From assembly GCA_039000515.1 (NCBI GenBank), contig JBCFYV010000012.1, forward strand, positions 85,714,284 to 85,778,283: 64,000 nt of DNA. Reading direction: 5' to 3'. The notes beneath the pieces are model-generated. The model was not told the origin of the DNA. It did not search any database and saw only the letters and a program-made list of their open reading frames with translations. The stretch comes from Timema cristinae. Lineage: Eukaryota > Arthropoda > Insecta > Phasmatodea > Timematidae. How positions within the stretch are numbered: position 1 is the first letter of the stretch; each line of letters begins with the position of its first letter. Below, one piece after another: positions 1-10,862 of the stretch. The position numbers and the translations under genes are program-made.

Positions 1-479
1 CGTAATCCAAAATTATTTTTTCTCAATAGCTCTTATAAGGTAAACCCTATTATAGGTCGTTGTATCCATAGCACCAATTCTAGATTTGTCGAATTCGACT
101 TTTATCATAAAAGAAAAGCTAAACTCAGAGAGTTATTTAAGGAAATCCCTTATCAATAATTTATCACTAAGAGGTTCTGCCTACAATATCTAAATTTTAC
201 AATAGTTAGATTTATTTTTTGCATATTGTTGTTGCTTTTAACCACTATTTAGTTTTTTGTTATTATTGCTATTTTTTATCATTATCATTATTAATTACTT
301 TTTTATAACTATTAATCATTATATAACATTACTTAGCCATTTATGTTTATCTTATTTTCTCGTGTAAATATATGTATTTGTAAGGTACTTGTGTACTTTT
401 CAGTGCTGTGCAAGTGCTGTTATAGGTTTTACGACTGTTGGCCAGCAGCATAATAAAGAAAATTGAAAAAATATTATTA

Positions 480-545
480 TTATTTATTATTATTATATTA
501 TTACCGCACCTTAATACCCGTTCGGTTAGTACGCAGTCACACATT
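480..545 (-). mobile_element. SINE 3'-end fragment
   Basis: ATTATTACCGCACCTTAATA and CCCGTTCGGTTAGTACGC are the common SINE tail on the minus strand; nothing more of the element is seen. Confidence 0.7.
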
Positions 546-839
546 CAAATAAAAACTTTGTTAATGAAGTTGTAAGTTTTTAAATGTGTACTCCCTGTCT
601 CGCTTCCTACAAAACTTGAAAGGGAATTGAGAAGAATCCCCTACAGAGCGCACGAGTGTTGCGGCTGTAATTAACACGATTGCCGGTGGCCCGTATTAAA
701 AAACCAGGCCCGCTAGACATGTGCCCGAATCTCGCGCGGTTGGTGTGGACGAAGTAAAAAAGGTTTAAGATGCGCATTAAGACAATTTCCACTTTTTTTT
801 TACTGCGTCTTACGAAGCGTCTATGCTACAAGTATTTAA

Positions 840-1012
840 ACACGCTAATGAGGTATGAATGAGGAAGATAGAATTCAGAGGATATGTAACCACATTTTTG
901 TGAGGGGAAGGGTAGTAAACTATTTATGGTAACCTGCACTTAGTTTACCCTGATAAAATTGGAACCCCAACCTCCCCGATACTAAGTAGGCTTGACCTTG
1001 AGCCCAAATGCG
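840..1012 (-). mobile_element. SINE fragment, type 1-like
   Basis: Motifs GAGGAAGATAGAATTCAGAG and GGTAGTAAACTATTTATGG correspond to the type 1 body in minus orientation, and TTGGAACCCCAACCTCCCC to the B-box region. Confidence 0.6.
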
Positions 1013-1254
1013 CAACGATGCGAGTTTTATTTATCTGCTATTAAATTTTACACTTTGGACAGGATTACATATTATGCTGACAGACCTGAATCGATTTAGG
1101 ACCAACGTTGAAATAACTGAGCCAGTATTCACCTGGAGAGAGTATAGAAAACAAAAATGTGATAAAACAAATATCCTCAGTTCATCCCATCAGGATCAAT
1201 CTCCTTGTTTAACCCTTTCTTATTAAAAAAAAGTAATATTTTAATCGTTATTTT

Positions 1255-1445
1255 CCTAAGCATTTGAAAAGATAAATGGAGAATTACTAGTGATGGCAGG
1301 TCAAGGTTCAAGTCCTGGCTGGATGCAATGAGGGTGGTTTTCCACATATAATTCACCACTGTGGTTTTCCAAATCCCTTTCCAAATAAATGTGGGTTCAT
1401 TTATTCTTGGTTCTTGTCGCTTAGAATAAACCGTTAATAGCCTTG
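1255..1445 (+). mobile_element. SINE-like fragment, type 1
   Basis: GGTCAAGGTTCAAGTCCTGG (B box) followed by GAGGGTGGTTTTCCACAT and AATAAATGTGGGTTCATTTA resemble the type 1 body. Confidence 0.6.
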
Positions 1446-1728
1446 GTGGCTAATCATATAAATAAAAAATAATTTTATTCAAAAGAAAAGCTATAAATAC
1501 TCTATTTGAAATAAAGTTAGAAAGTTAGTATGAAATTTAAATTTGCTGTAAAATCTATTATTAAATTTTTAAAAAAATAATGAAAAATTCAATAGAATAC
1601 AAAATCCTTTTTGGAGAGTATCTTTTTTATGCTTGAGGCACAATTTTTTAATTTTCTAATATTCTACGACATACAATATTTTAAAAGACCAAACTACACT
1701 TTTAGTCTCTATTCATTAGTAAATAGTT

Positions 1729-1974
1729 TTAGGTTACGGTTGGCAGGTGATGCAGCGCGAATGGGAGTATCTAGTACTGCGTCCAAGGTACTGAATGGCA
1801 AACCCAATGGGAAAAGACCACTGGGAAGACCCAGACGAGAGGACAACATTTGGATAGACCTGAGAGATAGGTTGTAATGAAATAGACTGGATGCCATTAG
1901 CTCAAGATAGGGATAGGTGGCATACTTTTGTGAGTGCGTTAATGAACTTTCGAGCTTTTAATGCCATAAAGTAA
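1729..1974 (+). mobile_element. 3' end of a non-LTR retrotransposon, C-terminal coding relic
   Basis: The plus strand encodes RLRLAGDAARMGVSSTASK then LNGKPNGKRPLGRPRRED, followed after a frameshift by DWMPLAQDRDRWHTFVSAL and a stop at 1972-1974. The order R-x-x-GH/GD-A-ARM, K-x-x-G-x-RPxGRPRR, then LAxDRxRW is the usual C-terminal end of animal LINE reverse transcriptase polyproteins (RTE or related groups). The frame changes near 1875, so it cannot be active. Immediately after the stop there is a short TTAG-type repeat (GTAAGTTAGTTAGTAAG), as expected for a 3' tail. Everything 5' of about 1729 is missing (5' truncation). Clade assignment is inference. Confidence 0.8.
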
Positions 1975-2093
1975 GTTAGTTAGTAAGTATAGTAATGACT
2001 AATGAGTAATCAAAATGGGTTAAAATTTAAAGCGTTAAAGATGATAAAAAGGTAGATTCTGTTGGTGTGGTCGGTTGAGACTATAATTAGAGT

Positions 2094-2148
2094 GTAGATA
2101 TTTAAAACTTGTGTGTTAATTATTAACACACCAGTTTTAAATACCTAC
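2094..2148. repeat. 55-bp near-perfect palindrome
   Basis: The left arm GTAGATATTTAAAACTTGTG and the rest of the arm to TTAAT are matched in reverse complement by ATTAACACACCAGTTTTAAA and TACCTAC, with about two mismatches in 27 positions and no real loop. It could form a cruciform or hairpin. It lies in AT-rich DNA between the LINE relic and the 47-bp minisatellite. Confidence 0.8.
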
Positions 2149-2149
2149 A

Positions 2150-3047
2150 GTAAATAAAAAAACAACCCTAGAGTAAAATGACTAATTCGGTCTCTTAAAT
2201 TAATAATGTTGTCAAATATAAAAAATACAAATCACTAACTTAAATGCTTTTTATTTAAACTTGTTATTTATAAATTTATAGACACAGCATAAGCCTCACC
2301 AAAGTCGAAAAAGAAGATAAATAAATAATGTAAATAAAAGTATTTGAAGAAGACTCCCGAAACATTAATGAAATAAGAAAACGAAATGAAGACAAGGAAA
2401 TTGAAGAAAGAAAAAAGACTAGCGTACACTGACTTGTCTTTTGTTTCGATTTTTTTTTGTTTAACATTATTTATGTTCCTTCTATTTAAAATCAGAAAGA
2501 TTTTTATTACTTTATACATTTTTATTCTTTTTTTTTAAAAAAAAAGAAGCTTCTGTGTCTTTTTTTTCAAAATTCTCTCGTAATATTAGCATAAAAAGAG
2601 GGAAAAAAAGTTAAAATAAAATATTTGATGACAGTTTCTATTGCAAGAAATAGAATAGAATAGAATATTCACAATATAATATAATATGAATGTTTTAATG
2701 TTTTTAACTCTCCAACAGATGCTGGGTAAGGTGTGAATATGCTATTCCAAGTGAGGCAAAGGTCTTCTAATCTATTTTAATTCCTAGAATAAGTGAAATG
2801 AAGTCATGGATTATATGAGCAAGTCCGTTTAAGCTTTAGTTGTAGCCTGCAAAATACTGATTAGCGATAGCTTGGTCCAGTCTTGTGCCGAGCCGTCACA
2901 ATGAAGGGAGTAGCGGTGAGCTGGGTAGTTACCTTTGTATCCCCTCCTTACCTTCTAAAGAGAGATTATAAGGGAGTTACTGAGCTCAGAAATGTCAGAG
3001 GGAGGTCTTGTAAGCTTGGGGTATGTGTCCAGGAATGATTATTACTT
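2150..3047. other. AT-rich stretch without a supported gene
   Basis: It holds A/T homopolymer runs and a short GAATA repeat (about 2648-2670). A minus-strand acceptor-like site (CCCTTATAATCTCTCTTTAG near 2965) is followed by AAGGTAA, which would end the ankyrin frame at once; this is not enough to call the last exon. Confidence 0.5.
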
Positions 3048-4180
3048 ATTGGTTGAGATTATACAATACATTGCTTCAGATCGCATTATATATTGTTGGT
3101 TGAGATTATACAATACACTGCTTAGATTGCATTATATATTGTTGGTTGAGATGATACAATCCACTGCTTGAGATTGCATTATATATTGTTGGTTGAGATG
3201 ATACAATCCACTGCTTCAGATTGCATTATATATTGTTGGTTGAGATGATACAATCCACTGCTTCAGATTGCATTATATATTGTTGGTTGAGATGATACAA
3301 TCCACTGCTTCAGATTGCATTATATATTGTTGGTTGAGATGATACAATCCACTGCTTGAGATTGCATTATATATTGTTGGTTGAGATGATACAATCCACT
3401 GCTTCAGATTGCATTATATATTGTTGGTTGAGATGATACAATCCACGGCTTGAGATTGCATTATATTGTTGGTTGAGATGATACAATCCACTTCTTGAGA
3501 TTGCATTATATATTGTTGGTTGAGATGATACAATCCACTGCTTCAGATTGCATTATATATTGTTGGTTGAGATGATACAATCCACTGCTTCAGATTGCAT
3601 TTTATATTGTTGGTTGAGATTATATAATACACTGCTTCAGATCGCATTATATATTGTTGGTTGAGATGATACAATCCACTGCTTCAGATTGCATTTTATA
3701 TTGTTGGTTGAGATTATATAATACACTGCTTCAGATCACATTATATATTGTTGGTTGAGATGATACAATCCACTGCTTCAGATTGCATTATATATATTGT
3801 TGGTTGAGATGATACAATCCACTGCTTCAGATTGCATTTATATTGTGTGTTGAGATTATACAATACACTGCTTCAGATTGCATTTTATATTGTTGGTTAA
3901 GATTATACAATCCACTGCTTCAGATTGCATTATATATATTGTTGGTTGAGATGATACAATCCACTGCTTCAGATTGCATTTTATATTGTGTGTTGAGATT
4001 ATACAATACACTGCTTCAGATTGCATTATATATATTGTTGGTTGAGATGATACAATCCACTGCTTCAGATTGCATTATATATTCTTGGTTGAGAGATGAT
4101 ACAATCCACTTATTCATATTGTATTATACCTTGATGGTTGTGAGCTATTACAATACACTAACTGCTCATATTGCCCAGTA
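3048..4180. repeat. Minisatellite, 47-bp unit, about 24 copies
   Basis: The unit starts GTTGGTTGAGATGATACAAT and goes on to CCACTGCTTCAGATTGCATT and ATATATT. Spacing between copies is 47 bp (for example 3141, 3188, 3235). Two unit types mix: GATGATACAATCCAC and GATTATACAATACAC. The last copies diverge. Because 47 is not a multiple of three, open frames in it are chance. Confidence 0.95.
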
Positions 4181-4984
4181 AAATAGCGATGGATCTTGCT
4201 TCTTGATGGTAATATTTATATTAGTGAGTTTCAAGTAAGAACTAGTGAATCAACGTTGATTGATTGGCTGTCCTATGAATAGGCGCAGATCTTCTTCACC
4301 TTAGTTGATAGGAAGATATTCCCTAGAATAGGTGTAGTAATATTTTTGGGTCCCGATCAACTTTAAAACCCATCAAAGCTCCCACGATTGCCCATTGTTT
4401 CTCAACTTTAATTTTGATAATTTTTTCGCCCATAATTTTTTGATAATTTATAGTTCTTTGAGTCATTATTTTCTCATTGCTTATTTCCCCTCATATTTAG
4501 AAAGAAAATATAGTAATAATAAAGTGTGTTTTTTTTTCAAATAAAACTACCTATTTTTCTTATAAATATTATAAAGTTGCATAGTAAAAATATAACGATT
4601 ATGAAACATAATAAACGCGGATACTTCTGAATACTAGATAGTCGTCAAAGGCAGAGTGTTTCCAGTTTTACATGTTTTTTTATTGTGATGATCTTCCTTT
4701 CCAATGTAGCAGAATATATACAATTAGAGACAGAATTAACGTCTTGAGATTTATCTTCAACATCACAAGGAGAAAATAAGTTTAAAACAAATCTTGCAAC
4801 TGTTTCCAGTTTTACAAACTTCTATAATCCTGAATCAAACTCAGCTTTCAGATGATCTGTGGTTTAGAGTGGTTTTTACAGCTCTAAGTTTTTGTAATTA
4901 ATATTAACTTACCTTTTGAAGGAAGTAAATAGTTTAAAATCCCTTTTATGAAAATTGGTTCTCTAAAATGTCAATTTTTCTGAA

Positions 4985-5885
4985 TATTTCACTGTTAAAC
5001 TACAGAAATAATATCTATGATATGTTGTCTTTAAATTCCAGTTACAAATTTAGTCCTTTCAACCATGATAGAATTGTTGCAAAATATATTAGGGATACAG
5101 GGCTCTCCAGTTTTGACTATTATCTCATATTTATTCCTTTTAATATTTTATTGAGGAAGAAGCTCCTTGAGTTGCTGAAGGACTTTTACATTACTTAACC
5201 AACAAACATTGATGTGAAGAAGTTGCTCTCAAAATTGACAGTCCAGCTATTTTTTTAACTCTCTGATCAATATCCATTTTTAATGCCCTGGTGCTGTTGT
5301 CAATTCTTAAAACTTATTTAATGACATTCTCCATAGCTAAGAATTTTCGTACAGAGCTTGAGAGTGAATTATTATATACTGAATTTCCAGAAATGACAGA
5401 AACTGTCTGACATAAAGATATAAACCCCTTACAAAAGCCTGTCAATTCACGAGTTTATGCTGATTAATTTTTGAATAGGCAACATTTCCTCAAACATGAG
5501 TGACATAAATATCGGCTCTTGTTTTTGTTCCAGCTATTTTATGATTTTCAAAAAATCTCTTTGCTTAAAAAAATGCTCAAAGGTTATTTAAATAAAGGCT
5601 TAGTTGAGCTATGAATACAATAGCATTTGATTCACCTATCTTTAAACTGTTAGGAAATAAAAGGACTTTACAAGTGCCTTAAGTTGCTTGATTAAATATG
5701 TGGCCATCAGCTTAAACAGACGAGTTGCAGTTCACGTTGATAGTTTGATAGAATCAATAGAGGCTTATATTTTTTCTTTACTTTGAATTTAGCAACTAGT
5801 TCTACAACAGCCTCACTAAAGGCCTTCTTCATGAACAAACCATTAATGAAAGTTTTTTCTTCTTAGCCAACACATGCTAAACCAA
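4985..5885 (-). pseudogene. Degenerate hAT-like (ZBED/SCAND3-type) transposase, main part
   Basis: On the minus strand, scattered pieces in changing frames match the order of the hAT-type transposase genes related to ZBED, FAM200 and SCAND3. They are EEKTFINGLFMKKAFSEAVV (around 5800-5865), GESNAIVFIAQ (around 5610-5640), FFENHKIAGTKTRADIY (around 5510-5560), and finally INVCWLSNVKVLQQLKELL (around 5157-5213), which fits the conserved EVRWLSRGKVLxRLFEL segment. Many stops and frameshifts lie between. The AT content matches its neighbours, so it is an old copy. The C-terminal dimerisation region was not recognised below 4985. The family call rests on my recall of motif order, without a database search. 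Confidence 0.55.
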
Positions 5886-6142
5886 GGCCGTAGCCAACCA
5901 ATAATTTCAGGGAGGGTTTGGTGGGCATGTCCCCAATTTCTGGAGGCTAAAAAAAATAAATTCTAAATGATAAACAGTTCTAGAAGCTATCTGAAGATTT
6001 TTTTTATGGTAACACCGTCCCATAATTTGTACTTGTACCGTAATTTTTATATTGTTTGAATCATAAATAAAGCTATATATATTTTGTTCATACAATTTTG
6101 GGGAGTTGAACACCAAACCCTCCCCATGACTACGGCCTTGTG
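5883..6142. mobile_element. TIR element (about 260 bp) inside the hAT relic
   Basis: The ends are inverted copies: AAGGCCGTAGCC at the left and its complement GACTACGGCCTT at the right. A second pair lies just inside: GGGAGGGTTTGGTG near 5910 and CCAAACCCTCCCC near 6112. No coding sequence lies between. A clear target duplication was not found. It separates the two halves of the transposase relic. Confidence 0.55.
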
Positions 6143-6320
6143 CGAAACTTTGAACAAAGCTACAGTAACAGAAAAATACTCCACTAAAAGCCAAAGATTA
6201 CCTAGGAAATTGAACAGGTTCACTGGGCTAAATTTTTTGAACAAAGCTAAACTTCATAAAACAACTTGGATCTTTTTTCTATGCCGGAGTCTAAACCTGC
6301 ATTTGGCTCGTATATCTTTC
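6143..6320 (-). pseudogene. Possible N-terminal piece of the hAT-like transposase
   Basis: Upstream of the inserted TIR element the minus strand reads NLFNFLGNLWLLVEYFSV then TVALFKVSHKA. In the ZBED/SCAND3 group the BED zinc finger is followed by a short -EYF- motif and an ALxxSYxVA-type helix, and the latter would continue directly into EEKTFINGLF on the other side of the insert. Zinc-finger cysteines were not seen. The match is weak on its own and rests on position. Confidence 0.3.
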
Positions 6321-6639
6321 ATTTTTAGTTTTCTTACTAAACACATCGCCACTAAGACGGGAACAAATTAATATTACCCTTAAGATTGATCAAGGCTATT
6401 TTGATCATTCTAAAAAAAATATGTGAAATAATTTTGTATATTTTCAAGTTAAGAATACTCACAGATAAACTTTGATCTATGATGTAGTTTTCTTTCTCAA
6501 TCAACTTAAAACTGCCTTGTGCTCGACTAGTTGTTCGCAATCGACTGGTTGCCGAGCTCTGCTATAGAAAGGTTTAAGTTATAGAATCAGCCAACAATCA
6601 TCAAAGTAGGATGTTCTATGAAGTGATTCCCACAATTTA

Positions 6640-6815
6640 CTAGACATCTGATGATAGGAGAAATCAATGTTCGAATCCTAGTCAGATTTATTGAGGGTAG
6701 TTTTTCAGAAAAATTTTCTCACTCTTATTCCACGCAAATTCTGATAAGTTGGATTCTACCTTCCCCGTCTATATTCCAATTAGTGTAGGTATGCAGATAG
6801 CCTGGACAGATGGAA
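6640..6815 (+). mobile_element. SINE-like fragment, type 1
   Basis: AATGTTCGAATCCTAGTCAG (B box), GGGTAGTTTTTCAGAAAAA and CAATTAGTGTAGGTATGCAG belong to the type 1 body; the head is eroded. Confidence 0.6.
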
Positions 6816-7149
6816 AGATGTGGTATCCATACATAAAAAAAGATATGTTTATAGACATTAAGTGGAGGCTACTTTGAACATGACTATACACTTTACTCTC
6901 ACGTGACACCCATTCCTCCAGGAATCAACTACCTCATCACTCGGGATCCATTCAAACTGTAACATACCATGGTGTTAAGTGATATCTCGGACACCATAGA
7001 AAGGGTAGTTACATGTTCAAAATAAATCATCCCTCACTCGTACACCCTTAAGGCATAACGGCCTATCGCGCAGACCAAGGTCTTCTAGCTCATAATTTCA
7101 TAATGTTATACAACGACTCAATCTGTGGTCGGTCAGCGAAGGGTTTCAC
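6816..7149. other. Downstream intron or 3' region of the ankyrin gene
   Basis: Unique AT-leaning sequence. No downstream exon with a proper acceptor and long open frame was recognised, although the 7150 donor requires one. Confidence 0.4.
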
Positions 7150-7397
7150 CTGTCGTTGCAAGGATGCTGCAGCGCCTCTGACGCCTTGACCTTGAAGTGC
7201 ACCAGTCTGTGGACCACGCACACGTCGATCACTTTGTTGATGGTCACCATGGCGGTGTACTGCAGGTCATGTACCCCGTGAATCAGGCTCAGGCACACCT
7301 TCAGCAGTAGGCACAAGGTGGCGCTCAACTCGCACCGGGACTCGTGACGTCCTCCACCAGAAGACGACGCCGGAGCACCATGCGTCTCTACCGCCGT
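7150..7397 (-). CDS. Ankyrin gene, helical exon near the C-terminus
   Basis: Acceptor GTCTGTTTCAG and donor GACAG|GTGAAA bound 248 bases (82 codons plus AG). Peptide: TAVETHGAPASSSGGGRHES, then RCELSATLCLLLKVCLSLIH, GVHDLQYTAMVTINKVIDVC, VVHRLVHFKVKASEALQHPC, ND. A flexible Gly/Ser lead is followed by Leu/Val/Cys-rich amphipathic helices like those of the 8.8 kb exon. The CLLLKVCLSLIHGVH part is hydrophobic but short and flanked by charged residues, so a transmembrane helix is not favoured. The AG at the end needs one more base from a downstream exon, so the protein continues; that exon was not identified in 1-7149. Confidence 0.72.
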
Positions 7398-8225
7398 CTG
7401 AAACAGACGTCAACCTTCTGTTCCCTGTTGCAACCAAACTCTCGCACCCAAAACTGTTATCTCTTGGTGACAAGATGAGAACAATTATGTTTCATTATTT
7501 TAGACCCCAAATGGGTTAGGACCAGGTACGCTAGATAGAGTTCATAGCTGGCGAACCTTTTTGAGAGCATGTGAACTAAATGTCAATAATTTTCGGTGAA
7601 ATTATTTTGCACGCTCATTAGAATTAGACTGATTTTTTAAATCGTTTATCATCTGTATAATAATTTACAATATTCATTACTAAGACAGGGTTACAGATGT
7701 CATAAAAAGTGATTGAGGTATTTTAAAAATATTCTTGAGCTGTAGATTTGCACGGAAAACACAATAACAACAACAACAACAACAACAACGTCGAAACTTT
7801 TGCTGCTCTTTACCACAAACCCTGTGACCTGAACAAGAAAAAGTTGACTAGGGCGATATTTCTGCCTGGTTTCAGATTAAATATAATGGTTTTAATACTA
7901 TAAGCTATAGTTTTGCTACAAATTATATTATGTATTATAAACATATATTATCATTGAAAAAATATAGCAAAGATAGAAAATACCATATTGATTAAAAAGC
8001 GTGTTTATGAAATCTCTTGAGGCCAGGGGTTCTCAACCGTGGTAGGAGTAAATGCGGGGGAGGGGGATTTTAGGGTTTTAGGGGGAAACTTAAGATCACA
8101 AACTAAAAATGTTTAAAAAATATTTTTCTTCAAACTAAAATATTTCAGACGTTACATAAACAATTTTTTGGTTTGACGTACAGGACTTCCTGAACGGTAA
8201 TTTTAAAGCTCCATAGTAAACATAA

Positions 8226-8490
8226 TCAAAGTAATATGTACAGTAGCCCCATGGCTTCTTTAGTGCTGACTGACAGCTCACAGCTGACTTCTGACAGTCA
8301 TCATTTAAGTATATACCTAAATTTTGACTGTCAGAAGTGACAATTGCTAAACACATGTTTCTGAGATCATGTGGATCGGCGTAGGGATACATAATTTGGT
8401 CTGGTAACTTTTCAAAGCCGTCATCTCTCAGCTGTCAGCTGTCAGTCGGCACCAAAGAAGTCATGGGGCTATACTGTATTTATGTATTAA
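8226..8490. mobile_element. Nested hairpin (MITE-like), about 260 bp
   Basis: The outer arms TACAGTAGCCCCATGGCTTC at 8239-8258 and the inverse of GAAGTCATGGGGCTATACTG near 8457-8476 pair well, and extend through GACTGACAGCT. An inner pair, ACTTCTGACAGTCA near 8287 and TGACTGTCAGAAGT near 8325, forms a second stem. There is no coding content of its own. It lies between the 8.65 kb donor and the 7.40 kb acceptor, that is, within an intron. Confidence 0.7.
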
Positions 8491-8652
8491 TAGAGGAAAA
8501 AACATTGTTTTCAATATTATGTGTATATTATTCAGAATACAATTTTTGAATTAGGCAATCCTGAAGGTGGGAATGACTTTCTGACATGTGCTTGATCCTC
8601 GGGAAAGAGCGCTGAGTTGTTGGCGTGACAGACTTAGCTCGCCTTGCTGTAC

Positions 8653-8846
8653 CTTGAGGATGTGATGAAGCAGGGCAGCCATCCTCTTGTGCAGGGCAGT
8701 CTGGTTGAGCAGTTGTAGTAGTCTGAGAAGCTCCGGGATGTGGGCGAGCAGTCCCCGGAGCAGGAAGCCCAGGCATTCCGGGTTACCCGCCATTTGAAGC
8801 AGGACCTGGAAGCTTCGTTCCGCCTCCAGGCAGCAGGACTTCTCCA
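8653..8846 (-). CDS. Ankyrin gene, Leu-rich helical C-terminal exon
   Basis: Acceptor GTTGTTTACAG and donor CTCAAG|GTACAG bound 194 bases (2 + 64 codons). Peptide: VEKSCCLEAERSFQVLLQMA, GNPECLGFLLRGLLAHIPEL, LRLLQLLNQTALHKRMAALL, HHILK. It is strongly helical, with regular Leu spacing and several Cys, and resembles an alpha-solenoid or helical bundle rather than a membrane segment, because charged residues recur. The end phase (0) joins the 7.4 kb exon. An alternative acceptor four bases into the codon series (exon start 8841) would give a phase-0 entry. Reading through the donor adds about 34 residues before a stop near 8551, so an intron-retained shorter isoform is possible. Confidence 0.72.
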
Positions 8847-8899
8847 CTGTAAACAACACAACAACCCACGCCCGCATCACTTACACCGTATGTAATGGT

Positions 8900-9135
8900 C
8901 CGATTGACCACGAGGGGCGTGGATAAAGGTGTGGGTCTAGTCTTGTTTGGTGACAGAAGGTCAGGGTTTGAATCTGGCCTGAGTAAACTGAGGTCGATTA
9001 TTCCTTAATGGTTTTACACTCTCCCTCCACGCAAATACGGATACACTTCTTCTCAATTCAATTTTACTAATGCCTAAAACGTTATTGTGGTTTGTAAATA
9101 TGCGTATAACCCAAACAGGTAGTGAGACGCAGTTA
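8900..9135 (+). mobile_element. SINE, type 1, diverged
   Basis: GTCAGGGTTTGAATCTGGCC is the B-box region and ACACTCTCCCTCCACGCAAA the body. The 3' end, CCCAAACAGGTAGTGAGACG, is near 9109. It lies in the intron upstream of the 8.85 kb exon. Confidence 0.8.
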
Positions 9136-9526
9136 CAATAACAGTTAAAAAGAGTTTTTTTACAAATTTTAATTATTTTAAGTTTAAACCCATGTTTACT
9201 GATGTCTTAGCCTATTATATAGTTAGGGATGAGGAGGAAGGTTAGAGATATGAACCTGTAACCTGAAATCGCATTAGCACCCAATCGAGAGTCGAACCTT
9301 AACCACCTCTAAATATAGTAAATACATTCTATCGTGGGCATGATGCCTTAAACAGTGTAACCAATAGTCCAGGCAGTTAGAAAAGTGTGGAAATGAAACA
9401 TTAAAACTATGTTTATTTCTAGGAGGTTTAATTTTTTCTGATTCTTAAAGAGTTGTACAGTCTGTGGCAACAGAATAATTTACACCCATTTGAGGCTCGC
9501 TGGAAATGATAGCATATTGGTGTTAC

Positions 9527-9613
9527 CTGTATGCACAGGCGTGTGTCCTGACCGAATGTCCTTCCACGCTTTCCTCTTGCCTCTCCTCCTTGAGTCCTGC
9601 TTGTCGAGCCCTC
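9527..9613 (-). CDS. Ankyrin gene, 87-base symmetric exon, frame uncertain
   Basis: Acceptor TTTATGTTTCAG and donor ATACAG|GTAACA bound 87 bases, a multiple of three. Two open frames are possible. The one that joins the next exon at its best acceptor reads GLDKQDSRRRGKRKAWKDIR then SGHTPVHT and has a GC-rich third position (about two thirds G/C by hand count). The other reads EGSTSRTQGGEARGKRGRTF and would follow the phase-0 end at 13440, but needs a less likely acceptor in the next exon. I favour the first. The region is basic and may be a linker or a nuclear-type signal, which is inference only. It could also be an optional exon, as skipping it keeps the frame. Confidence 0.5.
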
Positions 9614-10211
9614 CTGAAACATAAACTATTGCTATGTTTCCCGAACTCCCGCCAGTTGCGCAGGAATAAGAAACTAGATTGGTTTCTAACCGCTATCTTG
9701 TTAACTGTAAGCGATCGTTTCAGATTTTAACTAAACTTTCCCTCATGAACTAAAATAAAATAAAAATATGGTAATGTTTGATAAGGGCTTATAAAAGTAG
9801 TAATCAAGAAATCACGTCAAAATATAAATGGTTTACTATAGGTATACGTACCAGAGTTTAGGAAAATTTATATAATAGATAGTAACTAAACTGTTCCACG
9901 TTTTAGGATTCAGATCTTATAAATTTAAATAAATATGCATCATCTAGAAAATATATTTAATTAAAATGTTGATCTATTACACACAATTGTATAAATAAAT
10001 ATTTAAAAGATTTTCAGGCGTATTTATTCTACAATAATTAATTAATTATTTTCATCAATATGATTTTATTTCCGTTTAGACTACATTATAGCTGTTATTT
10101 GATTTGATTTGCCATTTATTATTTTAATTGATGCTTATGAAAAATAATTACTTCGTTGATTAGTTAACATTAAACTGCTATAGCTAAAATTCTGACTTAG
10201 AATCAATAACA

Positions 10212-10475
10212 ATGACACCTGCTACGGTGGCCACATATTTTAAGGCGTCACTCTCGCAATAACTAAACTACCGATGAAAGGAATTTCGGGGTCAAAACCC
10301 CGATCGGGTTTACTGAGGGTGGTTTTCTCTCAAATATTTTCCCACTCTCCCACCATTCAAATGCAAGTACACTTCCTCTAAATTCAACCTTACTCATCCC
10401 TAGCTTAACTAGAGCATATGCGTATAACCTGATTAGGTGGTAATACTCGGTGCTAAAAACAACAGTTTTCCGTTG
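10212..10475 (+). mobile_element. SINE, type 1, diverged
   Basis: The copy reads GCTACGGTGGCCACATATTT at the head, GGGGTCAAAACCCCG in the B-box region, the type 1 body TTTTCCCACTCTCCCACC, and a damaged 3' end GATTAGGTGGTAATACTCGG. Confidence 0.82.
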
Positions 10476-10862
10476 TATATTATAAAGCTATTATTTGTTA
10501 ATATTAATTGGAATGTTAGTTAGAAAGTTTGGTCATTATTAGCTGGAAAAGCTATTTGTTAAATTTTCTGACTCAAATTAAGATGAAATGAACTAGGTAA
10601 GCTCACTGGTAACTTATCCTAGGACCTGAAGTTTTAACTACATTATATATTATTTATTTATAATTTGAAGTATTTAACGTGCACTTTCTGAACCGACTGA
10701 TTAAATCAGCCGACGAGAATTTTTTTGAGCGAAGTGAACGTGCCAAAAATTTTGCCGGGAGAGGTATTTACAAATAGCTTCCAGGGTTATTTTACATGCC
10801 ACAATCAACATAGTACCGATAGCTTTACTTCCCCTCCAAAGGTAGTTGTATTAAGGATTTTT

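Noticed and set aside
2950..2975. Last exon of the ankyrin gene (CTCTCTTTAG|AAGGTAA)
   Set aside because: The acceptor is good, but the frame would stop after one or two residues, and nothing else supports it.
3843..4181. 112-codon frame
   Set aside because: It lies in the 47-bp minisatellite, where unit length is not a multiple of three, so it is chance.
4968..5198. 76-codon plus-strand frame
   Set aside because: It is antisense to the hAT-like relic and AT-rich, without motifs.
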